From Pseudomonas fluorescens (lineage in GTDB: Bacteria > Pseudomonadota > Gammaproteobacteria > Pseudomonadales > Pseudomonadaceae): a stretch of 64,000 nucleotides of DNA. The position numbers and the translations under genes are program-made. A model generated the notes under the pieces. It saw only the letters and a list, made by a program, of their open reading frames with translations. It made no database searches and was not told where the DNA came from. Positions 48,139 to 56,806 of the stretch are shown piece by piece. Position 1 is the stretch's first letter, and the number at the start of each line of letters is the position of its first letter. The stretch spans positions 5,371,501-5,435,500 of the forward strand of contig NZ_CP148752.1 of the NCBI RefSeq assembly GCF_040448305.1, in the 5' to 3' direction.

Positions 48139-49608
48139 CTAGTCAACGCTGCGAGGCAACTGCAGGGTCACCCGCAATCCGCCCTCACGCAAATTCTGCA
48201 AACTCACCTCACCGCCATGGCTATGGGCAATGTTGCGGGCAATCCCCAGCCCCAAGCCATAACCCTGCTGTTGCCCGGCCAGGCGGAAGTGCGGTTCGAA
48301 CACCTGCTCCAGGCGCTGCTCCGGCACGCCCGGCCCTTCATCATCGACATGCAGGATGAACGCGCTTTCATCGTCATCGATGTGCAAGTGCGCGTTCTGC
48401 CCGTACTTCAACGCATTGTCGATCAGGTTGCCGATGCAGCGCTTGAGCGCCAGCGGTTTGCCCGGGTACGCCGCCAGTGCCCGCCCTTGCTGGGTCACGC
48501 GGCCGTTGCCATTGGGGGCAAGGTACGGCTCCACCAAACAATCGAGCACATGGTTGAGGTCCACCGGCTCGATGTTCTCGTGGATGTCGGTGTCTTTCAC
48601 GCATTGCAGCGCGCCCTTGACCAGCAACTCGAGCTCGTCCAGATCACGCCCGAACTTGGCTTGCAGTGTTTCGTCTTCGAGCAATTCAACCCGCAGGCGC
48701 AGGCGGGTGATCGGCGTGCGCAAGTCGTGGGAAATGGCGCTGAACAACTGGCTGCGCTCGGTCAGGTAACGGCTGATGCGCTCGCGCATGGTGTTGAAGG
48801 CGCGCCCGACCTCGACCACTTCGCTGCCGCCGCCCTCCGCCACCGGTTCCACGTCGGCCCCCAACGACAGGTCCCGCGCCGCCCGCGCCAGGCGCTTGAG
48901 CGGCCGACTCTGCCAGTGCACCAGCAGGCCGATGAACAACAGCAAAAAGCTGCTGGTCAGGACGATGAACCACACCTGCTGCGCCGGCAGGCCCTGCTCT
49001 TCAAGACTGGTGTAGGGCTCGGGCAACAACGAAGCGATGTACAGCCATTCGCCCGGCGCCATCTGGATCTGCGTGACCAGCACCGGCGGATTCACCGGCT
49101 CCAGGGTCAACGCGTAGTGCGCCCAGGAGCGTGGCAACTCATCGAGCTTCAGGCCGCCATTGAAGATGCGCAGGTCTTCCGGGCTGACGAAGGTGACCGA
49201 GATGACCGTGTCCTGGCCGAGTGACTGGCGCAGCACTTCGTCCACCGCTTTGAGCACCGCCTCTTTGCGCGGGGTGATGGGTAGCACTTCCATGCCCAGG
49301 GGTTTGTCGTTGAGCGTCACCACGAACCGGGTGCCGCCCATGCTGCGCAACTGATCGAGCACCAAGGGGCGATACGCCACTGGCAACGAACGGAAATAAC
49401 TGACGCTGGCCGTCATCGAATGAGCCAGGCTGCGGGCACTGGTGACCAGGCCTTCAAGCTGCGTGGCACGCAGTTGCGACACCCAGATCACGCTCGACAA
49501 CGCCTGGGCGAAAAGCACGGCCAGCAAGGTCAACAGCAACATCCGCCCGAGCAGCGAACGCGGCATTGGCACCCTGGCGGCGAGATTGCGCAAAGACTCA
49601 GTGACCAT
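48139..49608 (-). CDS. gtrS: Sensor histidine kinase GtrS of the glucose two-component system
   Basis: A 489-residue inner-membrane kinase. Transmembrane segments lie near residues 20-43 and 185-210, flanking a periplasmic sensor. A HAMP segment follows, then the H-box A-I-S-H-D-L-R-T-P-I-T-R (phospho-acceptor His) and the ATPase domain with N-L-I-D-N-A-L-K-Y-G, D-E-G-P-G-V-P and G-L-G-L-G. In P. aeruginosa GtrS senses ketogluconate/6-phosphogluconate and controls GltR. The ATG at 49606-49608 was chosen over the upstream TTG at 49617. It overlaps the regulator gene. Confidence 0.92.
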   Translation of the reverse strand: MVTESLRNLAARVPMPRSLLGRMLLLTLLAVLFAQALSSVIWVSQLRATQLEGLVTSARSLAHSMTASVSYFRSLPVAYRPLVLDQLRSMGGTRFVVTLNDKPLGMEVLPITPRKEAVLKAVDEVLRQSLGQDTVISVTFVSPEDLRIFNGGLKLDELPRSWAHYALTLEPVNPPVLVTQIQMAPGEWLYIASLLPEPYTSLEEQGLPAQQVWFIVLTSSFLLLFIGLLVHWQSRPLKRLARAARDLSLGADVEPVAEGGGSEVVEVGRAFNTMRERISRYLTERSQLFSAISHDLRTPITRLRLRVELLEDETLQAKFGRDLDELELLVKGALQCVKDTDIHENIEPVDLNHVLDCLVEPYLAPNGNGRVTQQGRALAAYPGKPLALKRCIGNLIDNALKYGQNAHLHIDDDESAFILHVDDEGPGVPEQRLEQVFEPHFRLAGQQQGYGLGLGIARNIAHSHGGEVSLQNLREGGLRVTLQLPRSVD

Positions 49609-50329
49609 TGCCGGCAACCACGTTGGCTGCCAGTTGGTAGCCGCTGCCGCGCACGGTACGAATCAGCCGTGGCGGTTTTTCCGTGTCGCGCAGACGCTGG
49701 CGCAAACGACTGACCGCCATGTCGACAATGCGGTCGAGCGGCATCAGGTCCCGCCCTCGGGTGGCGTTGCCAATGGTGTCGCGGTCGAGGATTTCCTGCG
49801 GGTGATCGAGGAACAGCTTCAGCAGCGCAAAGTCGGCCCCCGAGAGAATCACCTCTTCACCGTCGATGTGGAACAGCCGATGGCTGACCATGTCCAGCCG
49901 CCAGTCATCGAAGGCCAGCACCTCGCCGCCACTACGCTCCTGACCGAACTGCGCGCGACGCAGCAACGCCTTGATCCGCGCCTGCAATTCCCGTGGGCTG
50001 AACGGTTTGCCGAGGTAATCGTCGGCACCCAGTTCCAGGCCGATGACACGGTCGGCTTCGTCGGAACTGGCAGTGAGCATGATGATCGGCACCTGCGCCT
50101 GACGCGGATGCTGGCGAATCCAGCGGCACAGGCTGAAGCCGTCCTCGTCGGGCAACATCACATCAAGGATCACCAGATCACTCGGCGCCTCGTTCAGCGC
50201 CTGGCGAAAGCCGGCACCGTCGGGCGTGGTACGCACCTGGAAACCGGCACGGGTCAGGTAGGTATCCAGCAACTCGCGTATCTCTTGATCGTCATCGACC
50301 AACAAAATCGACTTGTTGACTGAGCTCAC
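49598..50329 (-). CDS. gltR: Response regulator GltR, OmpR family
   Basis: A 243-residue regulator. The receiver domain spans about residues 1-125, with acidic pocket D-D-D (12-14), phospho-acceptor Asp in V-I-L-D-V-M-L-P (near 56) and conserved Lys in G-K-P-F-S. The OmpR winged helix follows (L-D-R-D-T-I, then R-G-S-G-Y-Q-L near the C-terminus). It controls glucose transport genes such as gts and oprB. The start codon is GTG at 50327-50329, with AAGGACG upstream and an overlapping CA motif. It is co-transcribed with gtrS. Confidence 0.93.
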   Translation of the reverse strand: MSSVNKSILLVDDDQEIRELLDTYLTRAGFQVRTTPDGAGFRQALNEAPSDLVILDVMLPDEDGFSLCRWIRQHPRQAQVPIIMLTASSDEADRVIGLELGADDYLGKPFSPRELQARIKALLRRAQFGQERSGGEVLAFDDWRLDMVSHRLFHIDGEEVILSGADFALLKLFLDHPQEILDRDTIGNATRGRDLMPLDRIVDMAVSRLRQRLRDTEKPPRLIRTVRGSGYQLAANVVAGNGH

Positions 50330-50340
50330 GGGGCGGCGTC

Positions 50341-50350
50341 CTTGTTGTTT
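50341..50350 (-). promoter_or_regulatory. CA-rich Hfq/Crc-type motif overlapping the gltR ribosome-binding site
   Basis: AAACAACAAG followed by GACG on the mRNA strand. Confidence 0.45.
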
Positions 50351-50401
50351 GAATTGGGCGGATTATGCCTTATGCGCTGACTCTACAAACACCACAAAAC
50401 T

Positions 50402-50505
50402 ACTGTAGGAGCGAGCCTGCTCGCGATGGACTTGAAGGCACCGCGTGCATTCAGAAAGCACGCGTTATCGTTGACGTCCATCGCGAGCAGGCTCGCTCCT
50501 ACAGG
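50402..50505. repeat. REPIN (GTAGGAGC variant) between glk and gltR
   Basis: TGTAGGAGCGAGCCTGCTCGCGATGG and its inverted copy ending GCTCCTACA. The T-A-G variant of the arm appears on both sides, so the pair has changed in concert. Confidence 0.9.
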
Positions 50506-50515
50506 TAATCGGGTT

Positions 50516-51475
50516 TCAAGCGGGGATTGATTGCTCCAGCGCCACACCCGCACCCATCAATCCCGAGTACGGCGCCGTCACCAGCCACACCGGAATCCCC
50601 TTGAAGTAATCGCTCATGCAACCCTTGTCGGCGAAGCACCGGGCGAAGCCGCTTTCGAGGAAGAAATCGGCAAACCGAGGAATCACCCCGCCAACGATGT
50701 ACACGCCACCGCGCCCACCGGTGGTCAGCACGTTGTTGCCGGCCACGCGACCGAGCCAGCAGCAGAACTGCTCAAGCACTTCCACGGCAATCGGGTCGCC
50801 CGCCAGCCCGGCAGCAGTAATCGCTTCCGGCGTGTCGAGCACCGGTGTGTGCCCATCCACAGCACAGATCGCCCGGTAGACGCGAGGCAAGCCGCCACCG
50901 CTCAGGGCTGTCTCTGCACTGACATGGCCAATTTCGTTGAAGATGTGCTGCCAGAGTTGGGTTTCACGCGGACTGCTCAATGGCAGATCGACGTGACCGC
51001 CCTCCCCTGGCAACGCGGCAAAACGACCCTCGCCCAGATCGAGCAAGGTGCCGACGCCCAAACCCGTACCCGGGCCAATCACCACCGCCGGGCGCAATGG
51101 CTCCGGCGTACCTTCGCAGACCACGCGGAATTCGCCGGGCTGCAAACGGGTCATGCCCAGGGCCATGGCCGAGAAGTCATTGACCAGCAACAGCTGATCC
51201 ACCTGCAAGGTCTGGCAAAAGCCCTTGCGGCTCAGGCGCCAGTGATTGTTGGTGAACTTGAATTCATCACCACTCACGGGGCCCGCCACCGACAGGCACA
51301 CCGAACCGATCGAACCCGGCGCCAGCCCCAGGCCATTGAGGTAGAGGCTGATTGCCTCCTCCGGGCTGGGGAAATCTGCTGTCGCCAGCACCTGGACCGA
51401 TTCCAGTTGCTGGTTTTTCCACAACGCGAAACGTGCGTTGGTCCCACCGATGTCACCGACCAAAGCCAGTTTCAA
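50516..51475 (-). CDS. glk: Glucokinase
   Basis: A 319-residue ROK-unrelated bacterial glucokinase. The ATP-phosphate motif G-D-I-G-G-T-N-A-R-F is at residues 8-17. V-N-D-F-S-A-M-A holds the catalytic Asp, and G-P-G-T-G-L-G-V-G and P-G-E-G-G-H-V follow. It phosphorylates imported glucose. The start is TTG at 51473-51475, overlapping the edd stop (TTGA), so translation is coupled to edd. Confidence 0.94.
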   Translation of the reverse strand: MKLALVGDIGGTNARFALWKNQQLESVQVLATADFPSPEEAISLYLNGLGLAPGSIGSVCLSVAGPVSGDEFKFTNNHWRLSRKGFCQTLQVDQLLLVNDFSAMALGMTRLQPGEFRVVCEGTPEPLRPAVVIGPGTGLGVGTLLDLGEGRFAALPGEGGHVDLPLSSPRETQLWQHIFNEIGHVSAETALSGGGLPRVYRAICAVDGHTPVLDTPEAITAAGLAGDPIAVEVLEQFCCWLGRVAGNNVLTTGGRGGVYIVGGVIPRFADFFLESGFARCFADKGCMSDYFKGIPVWLVTAPYSGLMGAGVALEQSIPA

Positions 51476-53298
51476 TTAAGCGTCTCCAGGGCAGAAGTAA
51501 AGGCGCTGGCGCCCTGCTCCGCCGAGCTGAAGGCCATGCGCATGAAACCGAACAGCTCGCGACCGGTGCCGATGTTGTTACCCAACAGGCCCTTGGCCGG
51601 TGTGCGCGCTGCAAATTCTTCGGCGTCCACCTTAAGCTCCAGGGTGCCTTTGACGCCATCGACGCGGATGATATCGCCCTCTTGCACCCGCGCCAAAGCG
51701 CCGCCTACGTAAGCTTCGGGGCTGACATGAATGGCCGCCGGGATTTTCCCTGATGCGCCGGACATGCGCCCGTCGGTCACCAGCGCGACTTTAAAGCCGC
51801 GATCCTGCAACACGCCGAGGAACGGCGTCATCTTGTGCAACTCCGGCATGCCATTGGAGCGCGGGCCCTGGAAGCGCATCACCGCGACAAAATCCTTTTC
51901 CAGCAAACCGGCCTTGAATGCATCGGCCAGGTCCTGCTGATCCTGGAACACCATGGCCGGGGCTTCGACGATCTGGTTTTCCACGGCTACGGCGGAGACT
52001 TTCATCACGCCACGACCGAGGTTGCCTTCCATCACCCGCAGGCCACCCTCTGCCGAGAACGCGCGGGCGACTGGGCGCAGGATGCTTTCATCGAGGCTGT
52101 CGGTCACGCCTTCACGCCAGACCAGCTGGCCATTGTCGAGGAACGGCTCCTGGGTGTAGCGGCTCAAGCCGTGGCCCATCACGGTGTTGACGTTTTCGTG
52201 GAGCAACCCGGCTTCCAGCAGTTCGCGAATCAGGAACGACATGCCGCCCGCTGCCTGGAAGTGGTTGATGTCGGCTTTGCCGTTCGGGTAGACGTGGCTC
52301 AGGGTCGGCACGACTTCGGAGAGGTCGGCCATGTCCTGCCAGGTCAACTGAATGCCCGCCGCCATGGCGATGGCCGGCATGTGCAGGGTGTGGTTGGTCG
52401 AGCCGCCGGTGGCGTGCAGCGCGACAATCGAGTTGACCAGCGAACGCTCGTCGACGATTTCGCCGATCGGGATGTAGTCGCCATTCTGCTTGGTCAGGCG
52501 CGTGACCTGGTGTGCCGCTTCGCGGGTCAAGGCGTCGCGCAATGGCGTGTTCGGGTTGACGAAGGACGCGCCCGGCAGGTGCAGGCCCATGACTTCCATC
52601 AGCAACTGGTTGGTGTTGGCGGTGCCGTAGAAGGTGCAGGTGCCAGGGCTGTGGTAGGACTTCATCTCCGATTCCAGCAGCTCTTCGCGGGTCGCCTTGC
52701 CTTCGGCGTACTTCTGGCGCACATCGGCTTTCTGCTTGTTGGAAATACCCGAGACCATCGGCCCGCCCGGCACGAAGATCATCGGCAGATGGCCGAAGCG
52801 CAACGCGCCCATCATCAGGCCCGGCACGATCTTGTCGCAGATGCCGAGCAGCAGCGCGCCGTCGAACATGTTGTGGGACAGCGCCACGGCCGTGGACAAC
52901 GCGATCACTTCGCGGCTCGGCAGGCTCAGCTCCATGCCCGGCTCGCCCTGGGTCACGCCATCGCACATGGCCGGGGTGCCACCGGCGAACTGGCCGACGG
53001 AGCCGATCTCGCGCAAGGCTTTCTTGATCAGTTCGGGAAAGACTTCGTACGGCTGGTGCGCCGAGAGCATGTCGTTATATGACGAAACTATCGCGATGTT
53101 CGCGGAGTTCATCATCCGCAGGCTGTGCTTGTCGTCGCTGCCGCAACCGGCCACGCCATGGGCGAAGTTGGCGCATTGCAGCTTGCCGCGCATCGGACCG
53201 TCGCTGGCCGCACCGCGGATCAATGCAAGGTAGGCCTCACGCGTGGCGCGGCTGCGGGCGATAAGCCGTTCAGTGACCTCAAGGACGCGGGGATGCAT
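51472..53298 (-). CDS. edd: 6-phosphogluconate dehydratase
   Basis: A 608-residue Fe-S dehydratase of the IlvD/Edd family that makes KDPG from 6-phosphogluconate. Features include the cluster cysteines in M-C-D-G-V, G-I-C-D-K-I and G-T-C-T-F-Y-G-T, and the C-terminal T-D-G-R-M-S-G-A-S-G-K-I-P. The length is standard. It is divergent from gap; two HexR-type operators lie in the 220-base spacer. It is translationally coupled to glk. Confidence 0.95.
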   Translation of the reverse strand: MHPRVLEVTERLIARSRATREAYLALIRGAASDGPMRGKLQCANFAHGVAGCGSDDKHSLRMMNSANIAIVSSYNDMLSAHQPYEVFPELIKKALREIGSVGQFAGGTPAMCDGVTQGEPGMELSLPSREVIALSTAVALSHNMFDGALLLGICDKIVPGLMMGALRFGHLPMIFVPGGPMVSGISNKQKADVRQKYAEGKATREELLESEMKSYHSPGTCTFYGTANTNQLLMEVMGLHLPGASFVNPNTPLRDALTREAAHQVTRLTKQNGDYIPIGEIVDERSLVNSIVALHATGGSTNHTLHMPAIAMAAGIQLTWQDMADLSEVVPTLSHVYPNGKADINHFQAAGGMSFLIRELLEAGLLHENVNTVMGHGLSRYTQEPFLDNGQLVWREGVTDSLDESILRPVARAFSAEGGLRVMEGNLGRGVMKVSAVAVENQIVEAPAMVFQDQQDLADAFKAGLLEKDFVAVMRFQGPRSNGMPELHKMTPFLGVLQDRGFKVALVTDGRMSGASGKIPAAIHVSPEAYVGGALARVQEGDIIRVDGVKGTLELKVDAEEFAARTPAKGLLGNNIGTGRELFGFMRMAFSSAEQGASAFTSALETLN

Positions 53299-53418
53299 GT
53301 GTAGAACTCCAGGCTAACGGATGTGGCGACCTGATTGTCTATGCTGATCAAAGGCCGGTGTCGATGGGATGACAGACGGTTTATTTGACCATTCGGACCA
53401 GTTGATTCAGGTCACTCG

Positions 53419-53433
53419 TTGTAGATCGAACAA
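53419..53433. promoter_or_regulatory. HexR operator 1 in the edd/gap divergent region
   Basis: TTGT-AGATCGA-ACAA, an exact fit to the TTGT-N7/8-ACAA HexR site described in Pseudomonas. Confidence 0.75.
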
Positions 53434-53480
53434 AATATTGCCATCAAAAAGGCTTGTTTTCTATTTTTTTACGAATAATC

Positions 53481-53495
53481 TTGTAATTCCAACAA
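53481..53495. promoter_or_regulatory. HexR operator 2, 24 bases before gap
   Basis: TTGT-AATTCCA-ACAA, a second exact fit to TTGT-N7-ACAA, placed to block gap transcription. Confidence 0.75.
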
Positions 53496-53518
53496 CAAAA
53501 CGACGGTAGCGCCGCACT

Positions 53519-54520
53519 ATGACTCTTCGAATCGCAATCAATGGTTTTGGCCGCATCGGCCGTAATGTCCTGCGCGCACTCTATACCCAGGGCTACCGTC
53601 AGGATCTGCAGATCGTCGCCATCAACGACCTGGGCGACAGCGCGATCAATGCTCATCTGCTCAAGTACGACACCGTTCACGGCACGTTCGATGCCGATGT
53701 CCAGCACGATCAGGAGAGCCTGACGGTCAACGGCGACCGCATTTCGGTCAGCGCCATCCGCAACCCGGCCGACCTGCCCTGGGCCGCGGAAAAGATTGAT
53801 GTGGTGTTCGAATGCACCGGTCTGTTCACCGACCGGGCCAAGGCCGCCGCGCATATTACGGCCGGCGCGCGCAAAGTGATCATCTCGGCCCCGGCCAAAG
53901 GCGCCGACGCCACCGTCGTTTACGGGGTGAACCACGACATTCTGCGCCAATCGCACCAGATCATTTCCAACGCGTCGTGCACCACCAACTGCCTGGCCCC
54001 GGTGGCCCAGGTGCTGCATCGCGAGCTGGGAATCGAAAGCGGCCTGATGACCACCATCCACGCCTACACCAACGATCAGCACCTGACCGACGTCTATCAC
54101 GTCGATCCGTACCGCGCCCGTTCGGCCACCCAGAACATGATCCCGAGCAAGACCGGTGCTGCTGAAGCGGTGGGCCTGGTGCTGCCGGAACTGGCGGGCA
54201 AATTGACCGGCATGTCGGTGCGCGTCCCGGTGATCAATGTGTCGCTGGTGGACCTGACGGTGCATCTGAAAAAAGAAGCCAGCGCAGAGGAAGTCAATGC
54301 GCTGATGAAAGAAGCCAGCCAGCACTCGAAGATCCTTGGGTACAACACCCTGCCGCTGGTCTCCAGCGACTTCAACCACAACCCGCTATCGTCGATCTTC
54401 GACGCCAACCACACCAAATCCACCGGCAAGCTGCTCAAGGTACTGGCGTGGTACGACAACGAATGGGGCTTCTCCAACCGCATGCTCGATAACTGCCTGG
54501 CGCTGTGCAACGCTGAATAA
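53519..54520 (+). CDS. gap: Glyceraldehyde-3-phosphate dehydrogenase (type I)
   Basis: A 333-residue enzyme. The NAD-binding A-I-N-G-F-G-R-I-G-R-N is at residues 5-15, the catalytic cysteine lies in S-N-A-S-C-T-T-N-C-L-A-P near residue 155, and the general-base histidine in T-I-H-A-Y-T. It handles the glyceraldehyde 3-phosphate released by Eda. It is the divergent partner of edd and likely HexR-controlled. No clear Shine-Dalgarno sequence precedes the ATG at 53519. Confidence 0.95.
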   Translation: MTLRIAINGFGRIGRNVLRALYTQGYRQDLQIVAINDLGDSAINAHLLKYDTVHGTFDADVQHDQESLTVNGDRISVSAIRNPADLPWAAEKIDVVFECTGLFTDRAKAAAHITAGARKVIISAPAKGADATVVYGVNHDILRQSHQIISNASCTTNCLAPVAQVLHRELGIESGLMTTIHAYTNDQHLTDVYHVDPYRARSATQNMIPSKTGAAEAVGLVLPELAGKLTGMSVRVPVINVSLVDLTVHLKKEASAEEVNALMKEASQHSKILGYNTLPLVSSDFNHNPLSSIFDANHTKSTGKLLKVLAWYDNEWGFSNRMLDNCLALCNAE

Positions 54521-54537
54521 GCCCGGAGCAACCATCG

Positions 54538-55002
54538 ATGATCGGCATCAGCTTTACGCAAAAGACCATGGCGGCGCGCAAGCGTATCGCCCTGGTCGCC
54601 CATGACCACTGCAAGGTGTTCTTGCTGGACTGGGCCGAACGGCAAAAAGACAGACTGGCCCAGCATGATCTGGTCGCCACCGGCACCACGGGGTTGTTGT
54701 TGCAACAACGCCTCGACCTGCCGGTGCAAAGCATGATCAGCGGGCCACTGGGCGGCGACCAACAGCTCGGTGCGCAAATCGCCGAGCAGCGGGTCGACAT
54801 GCTGGTGTTTTTCTGGGACCCGTTCGAACCCCAGCCCCACGACCCGGATATCAAGGCATTGCTGCGGGTCGCGGCGGTGTGGAACATCCCGGTGGCGTGC
54901 AACGAATGCAGCGCCGACTATCTGCTCAGCAGCCCGCTGATGGATCAGGCGCACCTCCATCGGATTCCCGATTACGCCACCTATTTGCAGGGTCGCGCAT
55001 AA
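54538..55002 (+). CDS. mgsA: Methylglyoxal synthase
   Basis: A 154-residue enzyme that turns dihydroxyacetone phosphate into methylglyoxal and phosphate. Family motifs are R-I-A-L-V-A-H-D-H-C-K (residues 16-26), A-T-G-T-T-G and S-G-P-L-G-G-D-Q-Q with the catalytic Asp, and V-F-F-W-D-P. It begins 17 bases after gap and is probably co-transcribed, placing a triose-phosphate overflow route under the same control. Confidence 0.92.
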   Translation: MIGISFTQKTMAARKRIALVAHDHCKVFLLDWAERQKDRLAQHDLVATGTTGLLLQQRLDLPVQSMISGPLGGDQQLGAQIAEQRVDMLVFFWDPFEPQPHDPDIKALLRVAAVWNIPVACNECSADYLLSSPLMDQAHLHRIPDYATYLQGRA

Positions 55003-55029
55003 AGCTTCACAAATCAGTACTTGACCACT

Positions 55030-55060
55030 CGAGTAGATGATAAGCATTATCATCTACTCG
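55030..55060. promoter_or_regulatory. Fur box upstream of the heme-signalling sigma gene
   Basis: CGAGTAGATGATAA-gca-TTATCATCTACTCG is a perfect 14+3+14 inverted repeat. Its core GATGATAAGCATTATCATC matches the 19-base Fur consensus closely. It lies 20 bases before the GTG start of the ECF sigma gene. Confidence 0.88.
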
Positions 55061-55079
55061 AAATGGATCAGGTTCTCCC

Positions 55080-55598
55080 GTGAGTCAGTCGCGCTTCAAC
55101 CACGTTTTCCTCGCCCAGCGCACCTCCCTGCTGCGCACGCTGGAACGGATGGTCAACAATCACAGCACTGCTGAAGACCTCCTACAGGAAACCTACCTGC
55201 GGGTGACCCGTGCATTGAGCGAACGGGCCATCGATCATCTTGAACCCTTTGTCTTCCAGACGGCGCGCAACCTGGCGCTGGACCATTTGCGCGCGCGGCG
55301 CATCCATTCGCGCACCATGGTCGAGGACGTGCCGCAGGAGGTGATGCACAGCGTCGCCGCCCCCACCAGCAGCGCCGAAGACGCCGCCCACGCCGAACAA
55401 TTGCTGGAGCGCCTGAACGTGAGCCTCAGTGAACTCAGCGCCCGCCAACAGCGAATTTTCATCCTCAGCCGCCTGCACGGGCACAGCTACCAGGAAATCG
55501 CCGACGAGCTGAACGTGTCCCTCAGCACCGTGCAGAAAGAACTCAAATTGATCATGTCGATCTGCATCGGGGTTGCCGATCGCTTGAACGCCAACTGA
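55080..55598 (+). CDS. Iron-starvation ECF sigma factor (FecI/HxuI type)
   Basis: A 172-residue ECF sigma factor. Region 2 includes A-E-D-L-L-Q-E-T-Y-L-R-V (about residues 32-43); region 4 includes L-S-A-R-Q-Q-R-I-F-I-L-S-R-L-H-G-H-S-Y-Q and I-A-D-E-L-N. The start is GTG at 55080. The gene is followed by fecR-type and TonB-receptor genes, the standard cell-surface signalling arrangement, and is preceded by a Fur box. The trio resembles P. aeruginosa HxuI-HxuR-HxuA (PA1300-1302, from memory), which responds to heme. Confidence 0.9.
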   Translation: MSQSRFNHVFLAQRTSLLRTLERMVNNHSTAEDLLQETYLRVTRALSERAIDHLEPFVFQTARNLALDHLRARRIHSRTMVEDVPQEVMHSVAAPTSSAEDAAHAEQLLERLNVSLSELSARQQRIFILSRLHGHSYQEIADELNVSLSTVQKELKLIMSICIGVADRLNAN

Positions 55599-55718
55599 GC
55601 GCCAAGGCCCTGCGCTTATCTGGACCGACTGCGCTGATCATCGGGCTTTGCTACCCTTGGCCCACTTTTACGCTTCACTAAAAAAACAGCTGTGCACAGA
55701 CACTGCCGAGGAAACACC

Positions 55719-56684
55719 GTGACGGACAACCACCGCTCCCCTGAGCCTTCATCGGCGCAGGACCCCGCAAGCGCGATGGACCAGGCCCTGGACTGGCTGA
55801 TCGTGCTTGGCAGTCCCGACGAGGAGCAGAGCCGCCAATTCCATGCATGGCTCGACGCCGATCCGTTGAATGCCCAGGCGTTCGCCAAGGCCCAGGCGAT
55901 CTGGGACGGCCCGCAAGTGGCGCAATGCGCGCAAAGCCTGGCCGCCCGTCCGGCGAAAGTCACTGTCCTCGCCCGTCTGCGTCCGCACTGGAAACCACTG
56001 GCCACCGCCGCCGTGCTGCTGCTCGGGCTGTTCAGTTTCAGCAGTTTGCCAATGCGCCTGCAGGCCGATCACCTGACCGTGGTCGGCGAGCGTCAGCGCC
56101 TGCAACTGGAGGACGGTTCCAGGGTTTTGCTCAATACCAATTCGGCGTTCTCAAGCACCATCAACGACCAGCAACGTGTTGCCCGCCTGTATCAGGGCGA
56201 AGCGTTTTTCGAAGTGCAGGCCAATCGCGGCCAACCACTGGAAATCGACGCCGGCCCCGTCACGGCCAGCGTTCGCGATACCGCGTTTGCCGTGCGCTAC
56301 CTCGACGGTGTGGCGCAGGTGCGGGTGCAACGCGGCGATGTCGACTTGCGCGCCACCCGGGATGATGCGCGGGTGCGCTTGTCCGCCGGGGAAAGCATTC
56401 GCATCGGTCCCAACGGCTTCGACCGGCCGGCCAAGCTGGATGCCGCCACCGACCTGGCGTGGGTCCAGGGACGCCTGGTGTTCGAAAACTGCCCGTTGAA
56501 CCAGGTGCTGGCAGAACTTCGCCGCTACTACCCGGGCTGGATCATCAACAACAATGAACAGTTGGCCGATATCACCGTAACGGGCAACTACCGCCTCGAT
56601 CAGCCGCTGGACGTGGTTCGCTCCCTGGCACACATCACCTCGGCCCGGCTCCAGGAATTCCCGGCGCTGGTCATCTTGAACTGA
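55719..56684 (+). CDS. FecR-family sigma regulator (HxuR type)
   Basis: A 321-residue inner-membrane regulator. The N-terminal cytoplasmic part has A-L-D-W-L-I-V-L and F-x-A-W-L-D-A-D-P-x-N-A-x-A-F (DUF4880-type). A single membrane helix lies near residues 92-111 (P-L-A-T-A-A-V-L-L-L-G-L-F), and the periplasmic FecR domain starts near 125. It relays the receptor signal to the sigma factor. The start is GTG at 55719 with GAGGAA six bases upstream. It is a middle gene of the signalling trio. Confidence 0.9.
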   Translation: MTDNHRSPEPSSAQDPASAMDQALDWLIVLGSPDEEQSRQFHAWLDADPLNAQAFAKAQAIWDGPQVAQCAQSLAARPAKVTVLARLRPHWKPLATAAVLLLGLFSFSSLPMRLQADHLTVVGERQRLQLEDGSRVLLNTNSAFSSTINDQQRVARLYQGEAFFEVQANRGQPLEIDAGPVTASVRDTAFAVRYLDGVAQVRVQRGDVDLRATRDDARVRLSAGESIRIGPNGFDRPAKLDAATDLAWVQGRLVFENCPLNQVLAELRRYYPGWIINNNEQLADITVTGNYRLDQPLDVVRSLAHITSARLQEFPALVILN

Positions 56685-56700
56685 ATGAGAATTATTTTTA
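56682..56700. promoter_or_regulatory. Fur-box-like sequence between the FecR and receptor genes
   Basis: TGAATGAGAATTATTTTTA keeps most of the TGATAAT-n-ATTATCA pattern. The receptor promoter, Fur- or sigma-dependent, probably lies in this 122-base gap. Confidence 0.5.
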
Positions 56701-56806
56701 CTCGATAGCCAAACCCCGTACGTCTCGTTATAGCCAATGCAATTGATTCGCATCTCACCATGCCGATCAGCACCTATAAAGATTCGTGCGACACGGAGCG
56801 CTATCG

